In this document: one piece after another, positions 53,201 to 64,000 of the stretch
Layout: each line of letters opens with the position of its first letter
How positions within the stretch are numbered: the first letter of the stretch is position 1
Origin: Pycnopodia helianthoides
Taxonomy: Eukaryota > Echinodermata > Asteroidea > Forcipulatida > Asteriidae
Assembly: GCA_032158295.1 (NCBI GenBank)
Contig: CM063245.1
Span: 6,062,700 to 6,126,699 of the forward strand
Reading direction: 5' to 3'
Length of the DNA stretch: 64,000 nt
Notes under the pieces: generated by a model
Database searches by the model: none
What the model saw: only the letters and a program-made list of their open reading frames with translations
Told to the model about the DNA's origin: nothing
Position numbers and translations under genes: made by a program

Positions 53201-56200
53201 TCCGTGGATGAGTGACCAGACGTTGTCCACATTCTCGGCCATCTTGGCAGAGAGTGACAATGCGGCATAGTTTGGATAGCCCAGGATCTCCGCCTTCTCT
53301 TGCCTGAAAAAAAAACACAACAAAAGACAGCTCTTCCTTGGTTTTATTTTTTTCTGTGTGCATAAATAGTACAAGAACTAGTCAGGCCTGGAGTTTTGAC
53401 TTTGGGAGGGCAAGGCCGTTATCATTTTGCAAAGGGCACTACCATTGGAAATGTTGAAGTTTTTCAGAAACTTTTGAAGGAGCACCAAGGCCAAGACCAG
53501 GACAACAGAAGCCAAGGTCCTCCAAGGTATCTGTGTAATTCCAGGCCTGCAGAGTGTATGTGTACAATCTGAAAAATAGTACTTTCAGGTTAAGAAGATT
53601 TTTTTGAAGATTTTGGGACACATGTCCAACCTTTGGTTTTTCCTGATAATTCCTCAAGAGTATTGATTGCAGAGATAACCCTCTAGGATCCAAGTTTTAG
53701 GAAGTACGTCCTTTGGTAACCCCTGGAGTTATAGATTTCAAGGAGCTTCTGGGAACAGTATCCCCAGCGCTAGAGACGTAGATCAAAGAGCAGGATTTCT
53801 TCCTGTCTGCTCAATTTTTCCCCCAGGAAGACATAAAAAGGTCTGAACTCAGATAAAAGTCTAAAATTTCTTATCCCTGTTTCTAGTCTTGCACTTTGAT
53901 ACTTGATTTATAGGCACTTATTTAATACTGTAAATTATTATCAAAAATACTATTATTCGGTTTTATCCATACACTATGTGTGTAAAGATTGTATACTCAG
54001 TACTTTCCCAATCCTGTGAAAACAATTCACAAGATTATTACTCTGGTGGAATTCGAACCCACAACCTTTGCCATTCTAGAGCAGATGTCTCACCACTAGA
54101 CCATCGAGATTGCCCGGTAGCTAGAGGCAATTTGAATTCTATACTTCAAGCAGCGGGTACCGATGCTATCTTTGAAGCAAATTTAACGTCTATTGTTAAT
54201 ATTATTATTGCCATTTTATTAAAGTACCTTAGTGTCCGGATCTCCTGGATGATTGGGCCATTGTCGTGGTCTCCTTGGGAGGCTCTAGTGATGTAAGCTC
54301 TGTACATGGTCTCTCTCAGCTCACGCTGGGTGCTGTGCTTCATGAAGGGCTCAAAGCACGGCAGGTCAAGGGTCAACTTCCATGGACCGTTCTCCACATC
54401 AGGACTGGATGAAACAGTCAATGACAGAAGAAGAAAAAAATACAGAACACAAAGGATTGGTACCTCCTGCGTTTGCTTTGTGTAAGGCATGTAAAAGAAC
54501 CCACAACACATATCATGAAAGAGAAGGGTCTTGCCTCGATGTTTCTGTTATGGTCTGGCAGCAAGTTGGGCCACTGTGCTACCTTAGTCGGTGCTTTGTG
54601 TTCACATAATCATACCTTCTTAAAGGCAAAGTATACCTTTGGTTTTTGGAACCGTTCAATTGTTTTAATCCTATTAAAATGTAGACATATACAATTAAAC
54701 TAACCTGTGAAAATTTCATTCATGGTCGCTTAACTCACAAGCCGGACAGCCACTTCAAGGTGAGGGCTACACTTAACTGTTTTGGGCTGCCGCCCCAAAT
54801 CAACTGTCACCAAGGGCACATTGCCACCTACTCCTGGGGCTGAAATGGGTTACCCCCTTCACAGCCCGTAAAGATGTAGGCATGGGTTTCATCCACTAGG
54901 AGCCTGGCTGGTAGAGCAGAATGCACTACCTTCCCAACTTTTTATGAGGCAGTTTTGGTTAAGTGCCTTGCTCAAGGGCACAAGTGTCATGACCGGGATT
55001 CGAACCCACACTCTGCTGCTGACACCAGAGCTTGGGCCCGGTGAACTAGACTGCTCGTCCACAACATGCCATAGGAACAAGTGGTTTCTAGTTGTTATTT
55101 GCAGAGCCCTTGAGCATTATTAAGTTGATGGATACTGGCGTTAAATTTTTAACATTATTGTTTAAGACTCCGATAGTCATATTATTATTGCTCAAAATGA
55201 TAACTTTAATAAAATGGCTTTTCTTACTTGTCGGGGTTGGCACTGGACGCCATTAGTTGGAGGACTGACTTTGGTAGTCCCTCTACATCCCTCCGGTCAG
55301 TCAGGTCAAGACTGAAGGCCTTTGTAGCATCCAAAACATTATTGCTGCAACCCAAAAATAAGTTTGTCACTAGCATTTATTTAATATCAATTGGGATGCC
55401 AATCATCATTACTTGCAGCTGAAAAACTGAATTGCAAAAGACGCATCTACAATGTGGTTGAGCCACAGGCTTGTGAAGGTGCCTTTTAACAGCCGCATCG
55501 ACCCATATATGACCACAGGGCACAGCCAAAGTGTTTTGAACTTTTCCAGAGGGAGGGAAAACCAGTGGGCCCGGAGAAAAACCTTCGTGACACAGGAGAA
55601 AACCAATGCACAACTCTACTCACATATGGCCCTAGCCGGTAAATCAAACCAGTGGCTACTGAATACTCCGTGCTTCCCCCACACCCCCACCCCCACCCCA
55701 ACCGAGTCCTGCAAAAAAATTGACAGGCATACTGCTCGGGTGGGATTCGAACCCACAACCCCCGCCATTCTAGAACATGAGTCTTACCACTTAACTACGT
55801 ATTATAAGCCGTATACAAGTTTTGTTGTCTTTAATATTCCTTTAATGACTTCTGGTTTAACCCTTTAGAGATCATTCACTTCTGTATAATCATCACCATA
55901 CGCCCAGACATTGCTAATCTTGATGATTTTTTGCCCAACTATTTTCAGGAAAAATGTAAGGAAAATGATTAAGAAACATAAAAATGCATGGTTTTTCTTT
56001 AGAGTTGCAGATTCTATGTTAACATGGAAAACATTGGAAAATGTCAATTCGATCCGATAGCCTCAGTCTAATAAATGCTCATACCTGAACTGAGTTGCAA
56101 TAGATGCTAGCCTCAGTCTAATAAATGCTCATACCTGAACTGAGTTGCAATAGATGCTAGCCTCAGTCTAATAAATGCTCATACCTGAACTGAGTTGCAA

Positions 56201-59200
56201 TAGATGCTAGCCTCAGTCTAATAAATGCTCATACCTGAACTGAGTTGCAATAGATGCTAGCCTCAGTCTAATAAATGCTCATACTGAACTGAGTTGCAAT
56301 AGATGCTAGCCTCAGTCTAATAAATGCTCATACCTGAACTGAGTTGCAATAGATGCTAGCCTCAGTCTAATCTCATTGAAGCGTTCCTTGGTGTCGCCAG
56401 TCAGTTCTACACCTCCGAGCTTAGCCTGGCGTAGCGCTGATTCAACTAACCTCTCTTGCACACCATCCAGCCGAGAACCAGACACTTTCAGCTTCTACAT
56501 GTTTAAAAGGGAAGAACAGTCAAAAGTCTTTTTAAAAGCGACATTTTCTTCATACTTTTTGGTGTCTTCAAGCAGTAAGAAAGTCTGTAATGGTGTGTCG
56601 TGGCCCGGCGGATCAGAACACCGGACTCCCGAAGTCCCGGTCGTGACACTTGTGTCCTTAAGCAAGACACTTAACCATTATTGCTACGTCCTTGGATGGA
56701 ACGTAAAGCTGTAGGTCCTGTGTGTTGTGTAATGCATGTAAAAGAACCCAGTTACACTTATCAAAAAGAGAAGGGGTTTGCCCCGGTGTTCCTGGTTTGA
56801 TTGGCAGCATATTGCGCCAAGGCACCTTGTAAACCATTACATGGTGCTATGTAAAGGAACAGGTCTCATACTTCAAAACGTAGCTCCGCATACCTTGCAG
56901 GAAAAAATACTGAGCACTTTGAGATGCCAAATGGTGTGATAAAGCACTATATAAGAACTCAGTATTGTTATTATTAATGGCAGAGAAGTCTGCCTCTAGA
57001 ATGTTGAAAGTTGTGGGTTCGATACTTCACCTTTGAATCAGCTGTTGGTTTGCTTTTAATCACTTCCCGACGATATCAACAAATCTTTACTGTGCCTATG
57101 TGTGCTGATGTTTTTTTTTTAACTTCTAAGAACTACTGAACTTACTGGAATTTATTTTTGAGAACATCGTTGTCGAAATGAAACCCTGACTAAACAAAGG
57201 AAAGACAACTAATGTTCTCAGAAAACGCACGAGAAAATTATGGAATGTTTTTACCAAGAACAGGCCAAACCTTGGCTGTAAGACACAGCTGATAATTGGC
57301 CATGGTATGCTGGAATCTTGGACTTGCCTCTCATACGCCGAACACAATGAAAAGCAATGATGGCAGCCTATTGATCTCTTGTAATCCTCATTTGTACAAG
57401 AAAAGGACGAAGGTCTGGAATTGGGGATACACAGTAACCCCATGGAAAAGGGAGATTGCAAGCATGAATTCCAGTACCCTTTGTCCCTCTTTGTATTGAG
57501 GGAAACAAAATGTAGAATGGTGAGCGAATGCATTTGCACGCGACACAATGGAATGTCCGGGGGTGCAGACAAAACATTACCCAAACAAAAGAGGACATTC
57601 CAAAAGTGTTCCAAGATATAAATAAAAGTCCACCATTATTTAGTTTGCAAAAATTGCTGCGTAATAAGATGTCATCCAATGTCATCCGATGTCAAATGGT
57701 TAAACAATCCTCTTCAATTTTTAGGGAAATCGAAACATTTCAATCTATCAAATATCAAATAATATCATAGTATTATTCTTCTGAGTTGTTGGCTACTCTT
57801 GTCATTTGCATTTTCAGTAGTTGTCTGTTTTCTATGTAGATTTTATTTTGGTCTTTCGATTTGGTTTATTTAGTGTACCGAGGTATTTTTTTTAAATATT
57901 ATTTTCAAAGGCAAGCTGCTACAAGCCCTGGCTTATCCTGCTGGACCTTGCCTCCATGTGGTTTTATTCTCATCTGTAAGCACTTAACTTTGTGAATTGC
58001 GTATGGAAATAAATGTACAATTGATTTGAATTGAATCATAGACACCTTAAAAGCAGTATACAGCGGTTTGCTCTGTGACAGCTTACTGGTTGTCTTGACA
58101 ACCACTGGCTGGACCTCCTGGAATGCATCCCTGAGCTTCTGACTATTCTTAACACTGTTGAGATGGACGACGACTCCCCAGCCGTAGTCCAGTGGGGCCT
58201 CGAGTCTCTCTAGTGGGTCTGATACTTCTGACCAAGATACGTCGTCTCCAAGTCCTACAAAAAGAAAGTATAATTTATAGGTATGTAAGCGTGGGCTGAG
58301 TAGTTAAGAGCACCATACACGAGCTCATAGTGTTTCTGATCAGCGAAGTGTGGGTTTGAGTCCTGGTCTTGGCACTTGTGTCCTTGAGCAAGATACTTTA
58401 CCATAATTGCTTTGTCCTCCAGATGGGAATTTAAGCCAAAGAAATTAGAACATTAGAACATTTATCGTGGTAGAGTAGGGGTTAACCCCGGTGTTTCTGG
58501 TTCACATAGCAAGCAACCTTGTTTACAGGTTTCCTCAGGCTTGCCAGCTACAGTGATTAAGTTCATTTATGAAGCATCCTTGGTTTCATTACCAAAAAAT
58601 ATATAATAAAAATAATAACAACCAACTCCACATCCAGATGGACAGTTGTTTTACTGCACAAAAAAATTCCTTGAGGAGACCACTGTAGTTCTGACTATAC
58701 TGAATCAAAAAATATTGTCACTAGGAATTTCACTATTTCTTTCTTTTCTGAAACTTTTAAGAAGGCGTGAAATGTAAGTAAACCTGCAGTTGGGAAGAAA
58801 CTGATTTTTCAGACTTATTCGTTACTGGCTACTGGCTCAGTGCTTCTACTAGCCGGTGGTTTTTTTTTGTGTGGACAGAGTTTCAGGCCTTGAACTTCGC
58901 TCTTGTAGGGGCACAGTAGTTTTCCTCTGGTAAGGTTCACTTCTATGAGGAAAATGTAAATTTGTATGGAACTTTACAAAGGACACCTCAGCAAAAGCAC
59001 AGGGCACCACGGCAATTGCTGTGGGTGCCGTGGGTTAATTCGAGGCCTGCAGTTTTCCTCTTGCCCTGGTCTTTGCAATGCTGCTCGCAAAAATATTCCA
59101 ATAAAAATTTACAATCTTTCTCAATTGTCTTCCTTTCTGCTCTGCTATGTTTTGATGGAGCAAGTGATATACAAGTACCTTCAAATTTTGTTTCCAAAGT

Positions 59201-59357
59201 CTCCAGTCCTGCTTCAAAATCCTTTGCAAGTTTGTTGATCCCTGGAGGGACGTGATCTACATCAATGGACAGGAACTGTGGAAGTCCCTCATCGTGCCTC
59301 AGTAGGGGGTTCCCCGTCTTCGTCTCTGCAGCTGTCGAGCAGTGGGCGGAGGCATAC
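44287..59357 (-). CDS. Oligopeptidase A-like M3 zinc peptidase (first exon missing)
   Basis: Zinc endopeptidase that trims short peptides. Seventeen exons, 5' to 3': 59357-59179, 58254-58046, 56494-56334, 55344-55228, 54404-54228, 53303-53169, 52830-52723, 52393-52297, 51673-51607, 51003-50920, 50196-50078, 49026-48822, 48204-48129, 47416-47350, 46273-46193, 45101-45022, 44404-44287. All phases join, giving 692 residues plus a missing N-terminus (E. coli OpdA about 680). Blocks in order: [146 protein letters not shown]. An intron splits HE from FGH. The first residues, [10 protein letters not shown], look like the end of a mitochondrial presequence. Resemblance is to OpdA and plant OpdA-like enzymes rather than THOP1, NLN or MIPEP. 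Confidence 0.93.
45296..45985 (+). mobile_element. SINE split by a non-LTR 3' end
   Basis: SINE body words (tgtccttgagcaagacact; ggaacccagtgcacttatt; gagaaggggttagc) lie on both sides of about 300 bp (45430-45735). That insert carries the degraded retrotransposon C-terminus [15 protein letters not shown] and a (TATG)n tail. It is in the last intron of the oligopeptidase gene. Confidence 0.65.
48262..48365 (+). mobile_element. SINE fragment
   Basis: Only the tRNA-like head is kept (B box gggttcaagtccc), followed by cttgtgtcctt. Confidence 0.55.
49060..49452. repeat. About 130-150-bp tandem repeat, three units
   Basis: Each unit holds agtggccacaagat, gactcaaagtaaaggtcatc, cttaactttgaattattca and gccacttgaaaactttgg. 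Later units differ by small insertions. It lies in the oligopeptidase intron that separates HE from FGH. Confidence 0.85.
53022..53125 (-). mobile_element. SINE fragment (reverse)
   Basis: Reverse tRNA-like head of the common SINE family (actggtactcgaacccacac). Confidence 0.55.
54041..54113 (-). repeat. tRNA-like SINE head, second family
   Basis: The minus strand shows A-box-like tggtctagtggtgaga and B-box-like gggttcgaattcc, but the ends cannot form an acceptor stem. A relative on the same strand lies at 55733-55800. Confidence 0.5.
54930..55075 (-). mobile_element. SINE fragment (reverse)
   Basis: Reverse head of the common family (B box complement gggattcgaaccc near 54995) with an adjoining body part. 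It lies in an oligopeptidase intron. Confidence 0.6.
55733..55800 (-). repeat. tRNA-like SINE head, second family
   Basis: Complement of a B box (gggattcgaaccc) and the same layout as 54041-54113. No closed acceptor stem. Confidence 0.5.
56061..56371. repeat. 50-bp tandem repeat spanning an exon-intron junction
   Basis: Six full units start at 56061, 56111, 56161, 56211, 56261 (49 bp, one C lost) and 56310, plus a 12-bp partial at 56360. On the minus strand each unit repeats the last coding bases of oligopeptidase exon 3 (actcagttcag) together with its donor GTATGAG and a further tttattag. The copy next to the exon (donor after 56334) is the one that keeps the frame. Confidence 0.95.
56595..56970 (+). 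mobile_element. tRNA-derived SINE copy
   Basis: Head gtgtgtcgtggcccggcgg, body tccttaagcaagacact and agaacccagttacacttat, and tail aagaactcagtattgttatt. It lies in the intron upstream of exon 3 of the oligopeptidase gene. Confidence 0.75.
58280..58600 (+). mobile_element. tRNA-derived SINE copy
   Basis: Head around gtgggctgagtagttaagag, B-box-like gggtttgagtcc, body tccttgagcaagatactt. It shares its 3' part (cctcaggcttgccagctaca) with the split SINE at 23143-24331, so the two belong to one subfamily. Confidence 0.7.
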
Positions 59358-61850
59358 CTGGAGATGAAGAGATCAAAGACACTTGATGAGGCAGGGCATG
59401 ATGATTGAGGGATGGAGGAGGATGCAAGTCTTGGAGGAATATTAAGACGAGAAGATGGAGACTGGAGTTAATCCTATGTGAGAAGAGATTATAAAATCTC
59501 AATCAATTTGATACTTTCACCAGGAAAAATGTTGATCTTTCCTGTCACTTAAACACGGGTCTATCTTTCTGTGGAGCCTACTTTAATCAATATCTCTAAC
59601 AACCCAAGTCCTAACCCCGGATTGGATGACCGTCTTCGCTACAAACATTAATAAGTGCAATGTCACCTGGCATGTCTTGCCATGTTTGGCCAGGTCTGGC
59701 CATGGTCTGCCAGGTCTTGCATGGTCTTGGCATGCTTGGCAGTCTTGGGCCATGGTCTTGGCCATGGTCTTGGCATGGTGTCCCTTAAAAAGTTTCCCAT
59801 AGACTTGCCCTTTGCTAAATGAAAATGGCCTTGCCCTCTCAAAGATGAAATTCCATGCCTGAACAACTTGTAATCCAGTGTAACAATTTTACCATTTTAA
59901 CAACATATGCAAAGCTTCATTTCAACATTTTTAAACATGTTGAACTGTGAGTCAGTGAACTAAACAAGTTGCCTTTGTTGAAATGTGTCAAAAAGTCCAG
60001 CGGTTGTTGTAAGTTGACAAAGGGACCAAATTTTATCCTACTGTTAGCGTATTTTACTTTAGTTTGTGTTGATTTAGTTTGTAATTTTTGTTACCACTGA
60101 TATACGACTTACTTTTCTGTAAGTGCCACACACACAGTGATGGTGATGGCCGACTAAGGATAGTAAGAACGAATCAAAATGTTTTAACTATTTTTGTTTA
60201 TTCTCATAACCGTGTATGCATGCAATTTGTGCTTAAAGACATATGTTACCATGGCATCATAAAAACATCATAACATACATCTTAGGGGACGCTTTCGCCA
60301 AATAATCGAAAGAACTCACGCAATTGTCAGTCAATCACATGTGTTCGTTCAGCTGATTTGTTGATTGAAGCGCGCCCTCAAGTGGCGTTGATACGAAACA
60401 AATTAATGTTTCGGCTAAAACGTAAAGTATTACACTTTTCATTTACATAGTTCCATACTTGAAGAGAGTTTACTACGGGGAAACTAGGTTTTTACATTTT
60501 TAGGGGGGTTGAGGGGCAAGGGGGTTGCACAATTTGTTTTTATAGGGGGCACTTCTGGCCAATTAAAACTGAAGTTTCTGTGTGCATTTCTGTGCCCCTA
60601 CTGTTTTGCCATTAGTTTTATAATAATAATCTGACCCAAGTGTAAACAAACAAATACCGTTGTTTGTTTGAGGTTTTTGGGGGGAGGGGGGTGGAGTAAC
60701 AAAATTGTTTAAAAACAGAATGTCCAAGACATTACCATCATTTAGTGATGCTGGCCGAGTTAGTTTGATTGTCTGTGGGTTTTATAGCTTTCAGGCACAT
60801 TATCAATCGATGACAGCTTGTGGAAAGTAGAGGGGCAATCTTGATGTTTTTGTCTTCCATAATTCAATGTATCCAAATTGAGATGAGACGGCAGATAAAT
60901 CTGGTCTTTTCTTTTGCACACAGAGAACACAGCAGAAGTTTATCTAAATTACGATCTATCTAAAAAGTGTTGCAAATCTGCACAATAATTTATTTTAAAA
61001 ATACGTTTTTGTAATTATGTAAATGTCACTGTCCCTTTTGAAATTGGATGGAAACACTGTGAATCAAAGATACTTGAGTTTGTGAGACAAACATGTGCTA
61101 AAACTTGATTTAAGATCTCAAATTTTTGTGATGTAGGTCCTAAGTTCCGTTTGTTATCAACTTTTTTAATGAAATAAAATACTCCTTTTTACATAAAGAC
61201 TTAATATCGGTTGTAATGGCAACGTTTCAATGTTTTGGGAGATGGAGTTTGCATCATTCTATAAACAGTGAGATTTATTAAAATGTCCTCTATTTTATAC
61301 CCTCGTCAAAATAATTTGGGGAACAAAGAGAAAGAGCCCCCCCCCCCCCAATCTTCCCGCTACTTCAGTGGAGTCACCGCCCACATGACTACACTTTCAT
61401 TGCACAATAATTATATGTTAACAAGGAAAATGAAGTATATTGAGAAATTAATCTTTTTTAACAAAGGCTAGTACATGTACTTGATAAGTATTTGTTTCTC
61501 CCAACCTTTTTTGAGCGGAAATCGTCATGATCAAAAAAGGCTTGTCTGTTCCATTCTTAAACGGGGGTGGTCATGAAGAGGTGGCAAATTTCAAAGCGAT
61601 TTCTTCCCCACCCATCTTTCCTAAAGTCTTAACAAGTTAATATCAAAACGCTCATCCAACATGCTTGTTATAACAGAAAAGACAACTTTGTCAACCTTTA
61701 TTTTGCTTGCCCCTCTCCTTCAGAAGATAAATATATATCCTGTAAAATATTGAGTCGTGCCTGCTGCCTTGTGGTTTCGTTTTGTGCACGTTTTACAGTG
61801 TGTGGGCGCCCTCTTTTGACATAATAATGGTGGATCTCAGCCGACGCCAT
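59358..61850. other. Region upstream of the oligopeptidase exons
   Basis: Must contain the missing first exon(s) of the minus-strand oligopeptidase unless they lie further right; none could be chosen. Seen: a repeat of ggccatggtcttg-like words at 59670-59770, and a G-run repeat at about 60480-60680 related to 170-440. No open frame of note. Confidence 0.5.
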
Positions 61851-61856
61851 ATTTTC
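61844..61856 (-). promoter_or_regulatory. YY1-like core promoter motif
   Basis: The minus strand reads AAAATATGGCGTC, matching the YY1 pattern AAnATGGC that is common at animal transcription starts. It lies just upstream of the candidate plus-strand start at 61909 and could serve a promoter for either strand. Confidence 0.35.
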
Positions 61857-61908
61857 TCCTCAATATTTCACATTTTGTAGACAATTTGGTCAACAAAACT
61901 ACTACAAA

Positions 61909-61917
61909 ATGAGCGAG
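61909..61917 (+). other. Possible first coding exon (ATG AGC GAG, then GT)
   Basis: The context acaaaATGAGCGAGgtgagt combines a good start with a strong donor after three codons (MSE). The phase does not fit the candidate exon at 63754 directly, so a missing exon, non-coding use or chance are all possible. Confidence 0.3.
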
Positions 61918-62515
61918 GTGAGTTGAATATTACTTATAGCATCGCTTGAAAGAGTTCTTACGGTGAATATGAGATTTAAAAATGATGAAAATGAAGCAAA
62001 TCTACGGCCTCACTCGGCATGGCGGCAAACTCGAAACTCACGTGGTCTGGACATGTACGGTCGTTTAAAGGACAGAAAAAGTCATTCATAAGTATAAAAT
62101 TTTAAATTTCGGGACACAGGAATTATTTACAACTAGGTAAAAGCTCATATTGGCTGAGTGGGGATAGGTTTGTGAGTGTTGGGGGCCGGGGTGGGGGGGG
62201 GGGTGCGGCGCTTAACACCCTCTCTTGTTTTTCCCTGCTGAAGCTGACCTGCCGTCTGTCATGTCTGTTTGATACATTTTCGTTGTTTAAACCACTTTTT
62301 TTAATTTACTTTGAAGTACGTGCTATGGCTCTGGCGGAAATTTATTTGTAAAATTCAATGTAATTGTAAACTCATTGTTGGGAACATGATTCAACCTTGT
62401 GTGGCTACAGTGCTTGACGCATGTGCAAATGAATACATACAGAAACTGAGCCATTTTTAGCCATGTCAGCAATTAGCATTGATATTGCTGTGCTGCTCCC
62501 CTACACAATGACAAT

Positions 62516-62895
62516 ATTAGGCCTGAAAAAAATTGATGGATTTCCCTTTCCCGACCGTAAAAGTAGCAAAATCTCGGTCGCGTTTTTTTTTATTTTTAAT
62601 TTTTTTGTGTGTGGTTTTCCCTTTTTTCACTTCAGAATTTTGATTTCATGAATATTGATGCTTACAAAATGGTCAATACGGTTGCCCTTTGTTTAAAATA
62701 TAGATGACAGACACATATTAACACTTCAGGTTTATATTTCAAAGTGCAAACATATCAACTTCACTCTGAAATATTTATGCAGTTTTGGGCATTCTTTGAC
62801 ATCTAAAAAAAAAATTAAAAATCAAAAAAATCGACCGACCGACCCAAGAAAAAAATCAGGTGAATGGGCAATCCAACAAATTTTTTTTAGGCCTT
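62516..62895. mobile_element. Inverted-repeat MITE
   Basis: Left arm taggcctgaaaaaaattgat to about 62590 is the imperfect complement of about 62820-62895, with gaccg-rich inner parts. No coding sequence. Confidence 0.6.
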
Positions 62896-63072
62896 ATTAT
62901 GATGCACAGCATGCATCAACTAATTTGGGGTGATGATCAAATCATACATGGAAATGAGTTTGCAGGTAGACCTATGTGCTTGTGTTGTGTTAAAGAAACA
63001 AAATATCGACCCCAAATAAGTCTGTAGAATAAATTACAAAAAAATGTTAAGGGGGTGGGAACTGCTTTTTAA

Positions 63073-63293
63073 CCCTCTTGCTGTCTGACCATTCAATACC
63101 ATTCAAGTGGTTTTGAATGACAGATAAACTATGCCAGCCTGAAATATGATACCATGAGGGAATGCATCCAGTACACAGTTAGTTCTGTGCACAGTTGTGC
63201 CACCATACACAACCTTGGCAGTCGAATGGTTTCAAATGGTTGGTCAACTCACTGGAAAATGTTGCCAAGAGTCACTGACAGACAGTAGGAGGG
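63073..63293. mobile_element. TTAA MITE with ccctcctgctgtctgac ends
   Basis: TTAA at 63069-63072 and 63294-63297; ends ccctcttgctgtctgac and gacagacagtaggaggg. Related sequence lies at about 49448-49770 and a lone right end near 42136-42153. Confidence 0.65.
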
Positions 63294-63753
63294 TTAAAAA
63301 GGGAATACGATTTACCCACTGTCTCAGATTGCTCAAATTTACTGGTTCTGTAGTATTGCTGGGTGCAATCTTTGAAAATGCACAAATTTGAACATTTGCC
63401 CGCTCACAATTTTTGAATTAAAGTCTGCCCACACAAATAAAAATTGCGCGGTATACTTGAACTACTTGTATTGTATTTGTACTGTCACTGAAAACTACTG
63501 AGACAAGAAGTTGACACAAACTTTACAATTTGCATGAATGCTGGATACCACGATGGAGGAAGCTTATTGAGGAGTTTTGCAAAGAAAGTTATCTTATATA
63601 CCCAGTATCAGATTTAACAACGAGCTTAACTACTAGGCGATGTGTATGTGGATGTGTTCAAAATTTTATTTTTGTAACTTTCCCCACATTTTAGAAAAGT
63701 TGTTGAAATAAAATCAAGTGTTGTACTAATGTCTATCATTTTATTCCACTCAG

Positions 63754-63862
63754 GTTCATACATGTACCTTGTGATGCCATTTCCCAAGAGATCATCCCAT
63801 GCAACAGGCAGATTGTTAGCGCCTACAACTCAGTATGTTATGTCCATCTTACATACTCTATG
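63754..63862 (+). other. Probable internal exon of an unidentified gene
   Basis: A pyrimidine-rich acceptor (ttttattccactcag) and a strong donor (GTAAGT) bound 109 nt open in two frames. One frame reads FIHVPCDAISQEIIPCNRQ and continues to the donor at phase 0; it could join a further acceptor at 63973 (start RKFFGDTAY) at the window edge. The other frame reads SYMYLVMPFPKRSSHATG. I do not recognise either. Confidence 0.35.
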
Positions 63863-64000
63863 GTAAGTTTGTATGACCTAATATAATTGTTGTTTACCCA
63901 ATTCATCTGACGTCATCATCACAATAGTCTTGGTCAGGCCATTTTTGGAGTCAATGTCCCTGTGTGTTTACAGCGCAAATTTTTTGGCGACACAGCATAT

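Noticed and set aside
54041..54113. Functional tRNA gene on the minus strand
   Set aside because: A and B boxes are present but the acceptor stem does not pair, and a similar sequence recurs nearby, so a SINE head is more likely.
56061..56371. CRISPR-like regular repeat
   Set aside because: Units are head to tail with no spacers and lie in an animal intron; it is a minisatellite.
57126..57770. Overlapping frames of 60-160 residues on both strands
   Set aside because: They lie in an oligopeptidase intron, show no family blocks, and the neighbouring exons (58046 to 56494) already join in phase.
62463..62651. 62-residue plus-strand frame
   Set aside because: It crosses the left arm of an inverted-repeat element and a T-run; no splice sites or family resemblance.

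Overview
This is a stretch of animal nuclear genome. It is AT-rich, its genes are cut into many short exons with GT-AG introns, and the non-coding space is packed with miniature inverted-repeat elements (MITEs), tRNA-derived SINEs, non-LTR retrotransposon tails and microsatellites. The repeat style and the gene content (an oligopeptidase A-type M3 peptidase, a small lineage-specific receptor family, a DUF1647-like gene) fit a marine invertebrate deuterostome. An echinoderm such as a sea star is my best guess, but that is an inference from style and not proven by any sequence here. There are no bacterial operons, ribosome binding sites or CRISPR arrays.

Layout. (1) 2309-4062, minus strand: three consecutive in-phase exons of a gene resembling DUF1647-type, glycosyltransferase-like proteins; its 5' end was not found. 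(2) 4063-15116: no convincing gene, mostly MITEs and simple repeats. (3) 15117-41059, plus strand: adenylosuccinate lyase (ADSL), complete in ten exons and 497 codons, joined with all phases consistent. (4) Inside ADSL intron 8 (24618-35441), on the opposite strand, a tandemly duplicated rhodopsin-type GPCR: an intact single-exon gene (33673-34668) and a near-identical copy broken by a one-base frameshift (28306-29297). A third copy of the surrounding module has no receptor and is interrupted by nested retrotransposons. (5) 44287-59357, minus strand, convergent with ADSL: an M3 metallopeptidase of the oligopeptidase A type, 17 exons and 692 codons, lacking only the first exon(s). (6) 59358-64000: probable promoter territory plus two candidate exons of a further plus-strand gene leaving the window.

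The genes do not form a pathway. ADSL works in purine synthesis, the M3 enzyme in peptide turnover (probably in an organelle), and the GPCRs are orphan receptors that happen to sit in an intron. The most unusual structures are: a 50-bp unit, spanning the 3' edge of an oligopeptidase exon and its splice donor, that is tandemly repeated six times into the intron; an 894-bp foldback element with a 9-bp target duplication in ADSL intron 1; an 813-bp element saturated with ATCGT-like words inserted in a SINE with a TTA duplication; and the nested receptor duplication. All exon coordinates were derived by hand from splice sites, reading frame and family resemblance.
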